The position numbers and the translations under genes were made by a program. The notes under the pieces were generated by a model. The model had not been told where the DNA came from. It searched no databases and saw only the letters and a list, made by a program, of their open reading frames with translations. Of a stretch of DNA of 13,041 nucleotides, positions 1 to 5,278 are shown in pieces; position 1 is the stretch's first letter, and the number at the start of each line of letters is the position of its first letter. The stretch comes from JAOUEA01 sp035711865 (GTDB lineage Bacteria > Actinomycetota > UBA4738 > HRBIN12): positions 1 through 13,041 of the forward strand of contig DASTBT010000124.1 in assembly GCA_035711865.1 (NCBI GenBank), given 5' to 3'.

Positions 1-34
1 GTATCCCCGCCGGACCGAGCGAGGGGAGTGGGCG

Positions 35-379
35 ATGCGGATGAAACGGATCGGTGTGGTTGCGGCGCTCGTCGTCGGCCTGACCGCCGCGGCGTCGGTC
101 CCGGCGACGGCTGCCGTGGTCATCAAGGGGGGCGGCACACGCTGGCGGCCCTCGGTCGTCGACGTCGATCGTCGTGAGCGGGTGAGGTGGCGCGCGGTCT
201 CTGGCACCCACACCGTCCGGGCATACGGCGGGAACTGGAAGTTCTCGAAGAGGATCGGCCCTGGGCAGTCCGTGAAGCGACGCTTCGCCAAACGCGGCAG
301 GTACCGGTTCTTCTGTTCGATCCACGGCAGCGTCGCCGGTGGGAACTGCACCGGCATGTGCGGCCGCGTCCTCGTGTGA
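35..379 (+). CDS. Small secreted cupredoxin (plastocyanin/azurin-like type-1 copper protein)
   Basis: The 114-residue product begins with a basic tip and a hydrophobic stretch (about residues 4-27) ending in ATAA, a plausible Sec signal peptide with cleavage near residue 27, so it should act outside the membrane. The rest is a short, very Arg/Lys-rich beta domain. Candidate type-1 copper ligands are His59 (GTHTV), Cys94 and His97 (FFCSIHG), and Met108 before the closing GRVLV strand, the usual His...Cys-x2-His...Met order. The loop from His97 to Met108 is longer than in plastocyanin, and Met108 is flanked by Cys105 and Cys109 (CTGMC). An electron-transfer or copper-binding role is inferred from the fold only. 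An AGGGGAG Shine-Dalgarno at 22-28 lies 6 nt before the ATG, which supports this start over the ATG at 41. It converges on glnA with 3 nt between the stops. Confidence 0.8.
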   Translation: MRMKRIGVVAALVVGLTAAASVPATAAVVIKGGGTRWRPSVVDVDRRERVRWRAVSGTHTVRAYGGNWKFSKRIGPGQSVKRRFAKRGRYRFFCSIHGSVAGGNCTGMCGRVLV

Positions 380-392
380 TCCCTAGAGGATC
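378..392. repeat. Short inverted repeat between convergent stops
   Basis: GATCC-CTAGA-GGATC: perfect 5-bp arms around a 5-nt loop, spanning the stop codons of the cupredoxin gene and of glnA on the other strand. It could be a weak bidirectional terminator hairpin, but the arms are short and there is no T tract, so this is only a possibility. Confidence 0.2.
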
Positions 393-1711
393 GGCAGGTA
401 GCGTTCGAGCTCGAACGGGCTCACGTACGCCTTGAAGGAGTCCCACTCCTCGCGCTTGTTCCGCATGAGGAACTCGTGCACGTGGTCGCCGAGCGCCCCT
501 CGCAGCACGTCGCTGTGCTCGGCGAGATGGATCGCCTCCACCAGGTCTTCGGGGAGCGACCGGATACCCGCGGTCTCGCGCTCGTCGTCGGTCATCTCGT
601 AGATGTTGTTGCTGGCCTCGGGCGGCAGCTCGTACTCGTGCTCGATGCCCTCGAGGCCCGCAGCGAGCATCGCGGCGAACGCGAGGTACGGGTTGCACGC
701 GGGATCGGGCGATCGGTACTCGATGCGGGTGGCCTCCTCCTTGCCCGGCTTGTACTGCGGCACGCGCACCAAGGCGCTACGGTTCCGGCGCGCCCAGCAG
801 ACGTAGACGGGCGCCTCGTATCCGGGCACGAGTCGCTTGTACGAGTTCACCCACTGATTGGTGAGCAGCGTGATCTCCGGCCCGTGTCGCAGCAGCCCCG
901 CGACGTAGTGCTTCGCGGTCTTGGACAGGTGGTACTCGTCGGCGGCGTCGAAGAACGCGTTGCGATCGCCTTCGAACAGCGACTGATGGGTGTGCATGCC
1001 CGAGCCGTTCACGCCTGCGACCGGTTTCGGCATGAACGTCGCGTAGATGCCGAACTCCTGCGCGACCTCCTTCACGGTGAGCCGGTACGTCATGACGTTG
1101 TCGGCCATGGTCAGCGCGTCGGCGTACCGCAGGTCGATCTCGTGCTGGCTCGGCGCCACCTCGTGATGGACGTATTCCACCGGGATGCCCATCGCTTCCA
1201 GGTACTGCACGGTGCGCTTTCGATAGTCGGTGGCGACGTCGAGAGGCGTCTCGTCGAAGTAACCACCTTGGTCGAGGAACGACGGGTCCTCGATCGATCG
1301 GAAGTAGAAGTATTCGAGCTCGGGACCGACGTAGAACGTGAACCCCAGCTCGGCCGCCCGGTCCAGCTGTCGCTTGAGCACGCCGCGCGGGTCGCCGTCG
1401 AACGGCGTGCCGTCGGGGTTCCACACGTCACAGAACATCCGGGCGACGGGGGCCTCCATCTTCCAGGGGATGACCTGGAACGTCGCCGGATCGGGGATCG
1501 CGATCATGTCTGATTCCTGGATGCGGCTGAACCCCTCGATCGAAGAACCGTCGAAGCCCATGCCCTCGGCGAACGCGCCCTCGAGCTCTTGCGAGGTGAT
1601 CGTGAACGACTTCAGGAAGCCGAGCACGTCGGTGAACCAGAGCCGCACGAACCGGATGCCCCGTTCCTCGATCGTGCGCAATGCGAAGTCGGCTTCCGCG
1701 GTGAGCGCCAT
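383..1711 (-). CDS. glnA: Type I glutamine synthetase, GlnA2-like (alpha-type length)
   Basis: This cytoplasmic enzyme makes glutamine from glutamate, ammonia and ATP. The product is 442 residues, as in actinobacterial GlnA2 and GSI-alpha enzymes and shorter than the roughly 470-residue adenylylated GlnA1. Visible motifs: GFDGSSIEGF (52-61), metal-site Glu in PELEYF (130-135), HHE...QHEIDLRYADAL (182-200), NGSGMHTH (235-242), the ATP/phosphate loop NRSALVRVP (310-318) and EYRSPDPACNPYL (331-343). Tyr371 in NNIYEM sits where the adenylylated Tyr of beta-type enzymes lies. Arg63 (SRIQESD) matches the Arg that Bacillus GSI-alpha uses in glutamine feedback inhibition. The frame is open upstream of 1711, but ATG 1711 gives the family N-terminus (MALTAEADFALRTIEERGIR) and has a TACCCT hexamer 7 nt upstream. 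It is divergent from nhaA. A GTTAC-N6-GTAAC site lies 33 nt upstream, suggesting nitrogen control by GlnR. GlnA2 subgroup assignment is from remembered similarity. Confidence 0.96.
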   Translation of the reverse strand: MALTAEADFALRTIEERGIRFVRLWFTDVLGFLKSFTITSQELEGAFAEGMGFDGSSIEGFSRIQESDMIAIPDPATFQVIPWKMEAPVARMFCDVWNPDGTPFDGDPRGVLKRQLDRAAELGFTFYVGPELEYFYFRSIEDPSFLDQGGYFDETPLDVATDYRKRTVQYLEAMGIPVEYVHHEVAPSQHEIDLRYADALTMADNVMTYRLTVKEVAQEFGIYATFMPKPVAGVNGSGMHTHQSLFEGDRNAFFDAADEYHLSKTAKHYVAGLLRHGPEITLLTNQWVNSYKRLVPGYEAPVYVCWARRNRSALVRVPQYKPGKEEATRIEYRSPDPACNPYLAFAAMLAAGLEGIEHEYELPPEASNNIYEMTDDERETAGIRSLPEDLVEAIHLAEHSDVLRGALGDHVHEFLMRNKREEWDSFKAYVSPFELERYLPIL

Positions 1712-1717
1712 GGCTCC

Positions 1718-1723
1718 AGGGTA
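1718..1723 (-). promoter_or_regulatory. Predicted -10 box of leaderless glnA promoter
   Basis: On the minus strand this reads TACCCT (TANNNT). Its last T is 7 nt from the A of the glnA ATG, so transcription would start at or next to the start codon. A GGAG lies only 2 nt from the ATG, too close for a good Shine-Dalgarno, which is consistent with a leaderless mRNA. Inferred from spacing only. Confidence 0.4.
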
Positions 1724-1744
1724 GGGGCGAGGCTCGGTCGATCG

Positions 1745-1760
1745 GTTACGGGCACGTAAC
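1745..1760. promoter_or_regulatory. Candidate GlnR-type operator (GTTAC-N6-GTAAC)
   Basis: The sequence GTTACGGGCACGTAAC is a perfect inverted repeat (GTTACG / CGTAAC) matching the form of the actinobacterial GlnR box, gTnAC-N6-GaAAC. Its centre is at -41.5 relative to a glnA transcription start at 1711, the classical position for an activator overlapping the -35 region, and at -35.5 relative to a start at 1788 for nhaA. GlnR control of glnA genes is established in several actinobacteria. Binding here is inferred from motif and location. Confidence 0.55.
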
Positions 1761-1765
1761 GGGTG

Positions 1766-1775
1766 TGGGGCCCCA
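1766..1775. repeat. 10-bp perfect palindrome TGGGGCCCCA
   Basis: A perfect palindrome directly abutting the predicted nhaA -10 hexamer (1776-1781) and 5 nt from the GlnR-like box. It could be a second operator in the divergent glnA/nhaA region, or a chance GC palindrome. No family can be assigned. Confidence 0.25.
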
Positions 1776-1781
1776 TAAGAT
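1776..1781 (+). promoter_or_regulatory. Predicted -10 box of leaderless nhaA promoter
   Basis: TAAGAT, a good TANNNT match, with its last T 7 nt before the A of ATG 1788. There is no Shine-Dalgarno before this ATG, so a leaderless transcript is the simplest reading. Confidence 0.45.
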
Positions 1782-1787
1782 GGGCCG

Positions 1788-3686
1788 ATGTCGGATGGCG
1801 TTGTGGGCCAGGCCGGGCGATCGGAGGCCGGTCGGAAGATGCTCGTGGCGCAGCTCGCGGCTCCGTTGCGCGACTTCCTCGCCACCGAGGCCGGCAGCGC
1901 GGGCATCCTGCTGGCAGCGGCCGTCGTCGCTCTGGTCTGGGCGAACTCCCCGTGGTCGGAGACCTACGTCGCGCTGTGGAGCACCGAGCTCTCGCTCGAC
2001 TTGGGCGGCCGATGGGCCCTCGAGATGGATCTCGCCCACTGGGTCAACGACGGGCTGATGGTGCTCTTCTTCTTCATCGTGGGGCTCGAGGTCCGTCGCG
2101 AGCTGTCGGTCGGCGAGCTAACCGACCGGCGCCGCCTGATCGTGCCGACGGTCGCGGCGGCAGGTGGGCTGGTGGTGCCGGCCGTGCTCTACCTGATCGT
2201 GAACCCCTCGGGCGAAGCCATGCGCGGCTGGGGCGTGGTGATCGGCACGGACACCGCGTTCCTGCTCGGGGCGCTCGCACTCGTCGGGCCGGCGTTCCCG
2301 GCACAGCTCCGCGTCTTCTTGCTGACGCTGACGATCGTCGACGACGTGATCGCGGTCGCCGTGATCGGGCTCGTGTACTCCGACCGCATCGACCCCGCGA
2401 TGCTCGCCCTGGCGGTGCTCTGCGTGGGAGCCCTGGTCATGTTCGGGCGCAGGGGCGTGTGGCGGACCTCCGCATACGTCGCCGTCGGGTCGGTGTTGTG
2501 GGTGGCGACGGTGGCGTCGGGGCTGCACCCCACGATCGCCGGCATGGCTGCGGGGCTCGCGATCGGCGCGAGGCGGCCGCAGCGAGCCGAGGTGGAGCGG
2601 GCCGCGTCGCGGTTCCGCGCGTTCCGGCAGTCGCCCCTGCCCACCGTCGGCTCCTCTGCCGTCCGTGGCCTGCAGCGCGCGGTTTCGGTGAACGAACGCT
2701 TCCAGGTCGCGCTGCACCCCTGGACGAGCTTCTTCGTGGTGCCGGTCTTCGCGCTCGCCAACGCCGGCGTCGACCTGCGTGAGGGCGTGCTTGGCGACGC
2801 CCTGCGATCGCCGGTGACGTGGGGCGTCGTGTTGGGATTGGTCGTCGGGAAGCTCGTCGGGATCTCCGTAGCCGCTCTCGGCGCCGTCCGACTCGGCATC
2901 GGATCGCTCCCCCAGGGGGTCGGGCCCGGCCAGGCCGTGGGTGGTGCCGCGTTGTCGGGCATCGGGTTCACCGTGTCGCTGTTGATCGTGGGGCTCGCGT
3001 TCTCCACGCGCGCGTTACGGGACCAGGCCACCGTGGGGGTGCTGATCTCGGCCGTGCTCGCCGTGGCCCTCGGGTCCCTGATCTTCTGGCTGGCCGCCGT
3101 GCTGCGCGGCGAGCGCACCGCGAGTCTGCCGATGGTGCTCGACCGCCCGGTCGACGCCGGCCTCGATCACGTCCTGGGTCGGATCGACGCTCCGCTCACG
3201 CTGGTCGAGTACGGCGACTTCGAGTGCCCGTTCTGCGGCAAGGCGACCGGGGTCGTCCGCGAGCTCCGGGAACGGTTCGGCGACGAGCTCCGGTACGTCT
3301 TCCGGCACCTGCCGCTGACCGATGTGCACCCGCACGCCGAGCCGTCGGCCCGCGCCGCCGAAGCCGCGGGAGCGCAGGGCCGGTTCTGGGAGATGCACGA
3401 CCTGCTCTTCGTTCACCAGGAGGAGCTCACGTTCGAGGACCTGGTCGGCTATGCGGGCGAACTCGGGCTCGACGTCGAGGATTTCGTACGGGACATGGAA
3501 GAAGACCGCCTTGCCGAGCGGGTGCGGGAGGACGTGGTGAGCGCCGAGGCGAGCGGCGCCCGTGGCACACCGACGTTCTTCGTCGGCGAGGACCGGCACG
3601 TCGGCCCCTACGATACAGAGACGCTCGCGGCAGAGCTCGAGGCGAGCCGGCACCGTTCCGGCGGGGCCCGGGCCGTCAGCGGCTGA
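1788..3686 (+). CDS. nhaA: NhaA Na+/H+ antiporter fused to a C-terminal DsbA-like thioredoxin domain
   Basis: The 632-residue protein has two parts. Residues about 20-440 are an NhaA antiporter, an inner-membrane electrogenic Na+/H+ exchanger with about 12 membrane segments. It keeps Asp155 (GTDTAF, E. coli Asp133), the ion-site pair Asp185-Asp186 (TIVDDVIAV, E. coli 163/164) and Lys355 (VGKLVGI, E. coli Lys300), plus HPWTSFFVVPVFALANAGV. Residues about 455-620 are a DsbA/thioredoxin_4-like domain with CPFC (480-483), the region 505-545 typical of the helical insertion, and the cis-Pro loop GTPTFF (593-598). The frame is continuous and this architecture is known from other actinobacteria. ATG 1788 is the first start after the divergent promoter; Met18 is a weaker alternative. 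It reads away from glnA, and its end overlaps the minus-strand remnant at 3676. The thioredoxin partner is unknown; roles in pH/Na+ homeostasis and redox are family-based. Confidence 0.95.
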   Translation: MSDGVVGQAGRSEAGRKMLVAQLAAPLRDFLATEAGSAGILLAAAVVALVWANSPWSETYVALWSTELSLDLGGRWALEMDLAHWVNDGLMVLFFFIVGLEVRRELSVGELTDRRRLIVPTVAAAGGLVVPAVLYLIVNPSGEAMRGWGVVIGTDTAFLLGALALVGPAFPAQLRVFLLTLTIVDDVIAVAVIGLVYSDRIDPAMLALAVLCVGALVMFGRRGVWRTSAYVAVGSVLWVATVASGLHPTIAGMAAGLAIGARRPQRAEVERAASRFRAFRQSPLPTVGSSAVRGLQRAVSVNERFQVALHPWTSFFVVPVFALANAGVDLREGVLGDALRSPVTWGVVLGLVVGKLVGISVAALGAVRLGIGSLPQGVGPGQAVGGAALSGIGFTVSLLIVGLAFSTRALRDQATVGVLISAVLAVALGSLIFWLAAVLRGERTASLPMVLDRPVDAGLDHVLGRIDAPLTLVEYGDFECPFCGKATGVVRELRERFGDELRYVFRHLPLTDVHPHAEPSARAAEAAGAQGRFWEMHDLLFVHQEELTFEDLVGYAGELGLDVEDFVRDMEEDRLAERVREDVVSAEASGARGTPTFFVGEDRHVGPYDTETLAAELEASRHRSGGARAVSG

Positions 3687-3960
3687 CCACGTACAGCGCG
3701 AGCGGCACGACGATGCGACCTCCCATCGGAACGGACTGGTCGGCCAGCCGATCAGCCGCGATCGGAGCCGGCATGAACAGGTGCCAGGAGCCTGTGATGA
3801 TGCCGTTCACGCCGACGAGCCAGAAGAGCCCAGCTCCAGCGTGGTGACCTTCCAGTCATCGACGCCCGCGATGGACACGATCGTGAGGTTCACGACGAAC
3901 CCGATGACCGGGATGTACCCGGCGAGTGAGCCGAACAGGCCGGGGGTGGCATCCTTGCGG
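3676..3960 (-). pseudogene. Decayed small membrane protein gene (DUF6790-like remnant)
   Basis: No intact gene fits between nhaA and the Rid gene, yet the minus strand carries consecutive protein-like hydrophobic segments in different frames. Frame one (about 3959-3834) reads GLFGSLAGYIPVIGFVVNLT... and VDDWKVTTLE. The next frame (about 3831-3751) reads AGLFWLVGVNGIITGSWHLF followed by MPAPIAAD. A third frame (3752-3714) reads IGWPTSPFRWEVA. The second frame then ends in RIVVPLALYVVSR with stop TGA at 3678-3676, 11 nt inside the end of nhaA. At least two frame changes are needed to join them and no start codon is evident, so the gene looks broken. The FW.VGV...G...F...A..IGWP.SPF.WEVA pattern recalls DUF6790 membrane proteins, from memory. 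Sequencing or assembly error is an alternative for a single shift but less likely for two. Confidence 0.45.
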
Positions 3961-3974
3961 CACCCGTCGACGAG

Positions 3975-3983
3975 AGAGGAAGG
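3975..3983 (+). promoter_or_regulatory. Ribosome binding site of the Rid-family gene
   Basis: AGAGGAAGG ends 5 nt before ATG 3989. It decides for that start over the upstream in-frame ATG at 3926, whose extra 21 residues are not part of the family fold. Confidence 0.6.
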
Positions 3984-3988
3984 CCACG

Positions 3989-4375
3989 ATGGAGCGCCAG
4001 CGCATCACATCCGGATCGCCGTTCGAGCCCCAGATCGGGTTTTCGCGCGCGCTCGTGGCCGGCCGCCACGTGCACGTCTCGGGGACCGCACCGATCCCGG
4101 CCGAGGGCGGCCTCGTGGCCCGCGACGTCTACGAGCAGGCCCGCCGGTGCCTCGAGATCGTGGCCGCCGCGCTGCGTGAAGCCGGCGCGGGCCCCGAGCA
4201 CGTCGTGCGCACCAGGACCTATCTGCTCGATGCCGACGACTGGCGGGAGGTCGGCCGTGCGCACGGCGAGGTCTTCGGCCACGTGCGGCCGGCGAGCACG
4301 ATGGTGGTCGTGGCCGGGCTGCTCGACCCCCACTGGAAGGTCGAGATCGAGGTGGACGCGTTGCTCGACGGATGA
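3989..4375 (+). CDS. RidA/YjgF/UK114-family protein lacking the canonical catalytic Arg
   Basis: The 128-residue product is a complete Rid-family subunit (chorismate-mutase-like fold, normally a homotrimer, cytoplasmic). It shows ITSGSPFEPQIGFSRALVAG (6-25), HVHVSGTAP (28-36), the central helix YEQARRCLEIVAAALREAGA (48-67), VVRTRTYL (72-79), GRAHGEVFG (89-97) and the closing STMVVVAGLLDPHWKVEIEV (103-122). Canonical RidA deaminates reactive enamines/imines using an Arg in P-A-R-S; here the aligned motif is RPAST, with Ser103 in that place and an Arg at 100. This matches the non-RidA YjgF-like subgroup with RPA(T/S)TM, whose function is not settled, so I do not assign imine deaminase activity or the symbol ridA. 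It has a good ribosome site, lies after the broken membrane gene and ends 18 nt from the convergent HMG-CoA lyase stop. Confidence 0.88.
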   Translation: MERQRITSGSPFEPQIGFSRALVAGRHVHVSGTAPIPAEGGLVARDVYEQARRCLEIVAAALREAGAGPEHVVRTRTYLLDADDWREVGRAHGEVFGHVRPASTMVVVAGLLDPHWKVEIEVDALLDG

Positions 4376-4393
4376 GCGGGGTGCGGGAGGCGG

Positions 4394-5278
4394 CTACCCG
4401 TCCGGCCCGCCGGCCATCTGGGCCCGCAGGCCGGCCGCCGCGGCCGCGACCTTCCCCGCGTCGACACCGTGTTCGATGCCGAGGCGGTCCAGCAGCGCAC
4501 AGAGGGACTCGGTGGCGAGGTTCCCCGGCGCACCGGGCGCGAACGGACAGCCCCCCGTGCCTCCGGCCGAGGAGTCGTAGATCGTGACGCCCCGCTCGAG
4601 GCCGGCTTCCACGTTGTCGAGCGCCCGGCCCCTCGTGTCGTGCAGGTGCAGGGCGAGGCGATGGACCGGGAGGCGCTCGAGCAACGCGTCGCAGACCCGG
4701 CGAACGTCGTCGGGCTCGGCGACGCCGATCGTGTCGCCCACGGAGATCTCCTCGCAGCCGAGGTCGAGCAGGTCGGCGCACACGTTCGCGACTGCCGAGG
4801 GTTCGACGGCGCCCGAATACGGGCAACCGAACGCGGTCGAGACGTATCCGCGCCGCCACCACCCGAGCTCGCGGGCGCGGTCGAGCACGGGCTCGAACGC
4901 CTCCAACGACTCGGCGATCGTCATGCCGATGTTCCGGTGGGTAAACGCCTCAGAGGCAGCGGTGAACACGGCGACCGCATCGGCGCCCGCATGTTCGGCC
5001 CGCTGCATGCCTCGCAAGTTCGGCACGAGCACCGGGTAGCGCACGCCCTCGCGGCGTCGGATGCGCGGGAACACCTCGTCGGCGTCCGCGAGCTGCGGCA
5101 CCGCGCGCGGGCTGACGAACGAGGTGGCCTCGACGACCGGGAGCCCGGCGGCCGCCAGCGCCTCGATGAACGTCACCTTCGCGCCGGCCGGCACGAGTGC
5201 GTCCTCGTTCTGGAGCCCGTCGCGGGGCCCCACCTCGACGATGCGCACGGAGCCGGGCCCGTTCGTTGAGGCGGTCAT
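4394..5278 (-). CDS. liuE: Hydroxymethylglutaryl-CoA lyase
   Basis: Cleaves HMG-CoA to acetoacetate and acetyl-CoA, the last step of this leucine pathway, in the cytoplasm. The 294-residue protein is a DRE-TIM-type barrel: EVGPRDGLQNE at 15-25 with the catalytic Arg19-Asp20, STAFGCPYSG (147-156), VGDTIG (180-185), metal ligands His211 and His213 in HLHDTRG, and the signature GGCPFAPGAPGNLATE (242-257) with catalytic Cys244 and metal-site Asn253. Length fits bacterial LiuE (about 300). The frame is open far upstream, but ATG 5278 gives the right N-terminus, overlaps the alpha-subunit stop in ATGA (5278-5275) and has GGAGGAAGG immediately upstream (5287-5279), a strong ribosome site. Last gene of the minus-strand operon; translational coupling is likely. 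Confidence 0.95.
   Translation of the reverse strand: MTASTNGPGSVRIVEVGPRDGLQNEDALVPAGAKVTFIEALAAAGLPVVEATSFVSPRAVPQLADADEVFPRIRRREGVRYPVLVPNLRGMQRAEHAGADAVAVFTAASEAFTHRNIGMTIAESLEAFEPVLDRARELGWWRRGYVSTAFGCPYSGAVEPSAVANVCADLLDLGCEEISVGDTIGVAEPDDVRRVCDALLERLPVHRLALHLHDTRGRALDNVEAGLERGVTIYDSSAGGTGGCPFAPGAPGNLATESLCALLDRLGIEHGVDAGKVAAAAAGLRAQMAGGPDG

Noticed and set aside
476..1513. Open frame of 345 codons on the plus strand across glnA
   Set aside because: Antisense to a clearly conserved glutamine synthetase; high GC at third codon positions removes stops from antisense frames. No recognisable protein features.
1712..1906. 65-residue N-terminal extension of glnA
   Set aside because: It would run across the divergent promoter into the nhaA coding region; the family N-terminus begins at ATG 1711.
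2189..3118. Minus-strand open frame of 309 codons opposite nhaA
   Set aside because: The opposite strand encodes conserved NhaA membrane segments and ion-site residues; this frame is Ser/Thr/Pro/Arg-rich noise.
3926..3988. 21-residue N-terminal extension of the Rid protein from the ATG at 3926
   Set aside because: The extension is Arg/Thr/Gly-rich, is not part of the family fold and lies over the remnant gene; the good ribosome site is before ATG 3989.
3562..4179. Plus-strand open frame of 205 codons across the nhaA end and the Rid gene start
   Set aside because: It overlaps the thioredoxin domain and the Rid gene in the wrong frame and crosses the decayed minus-strand gene; no family features.
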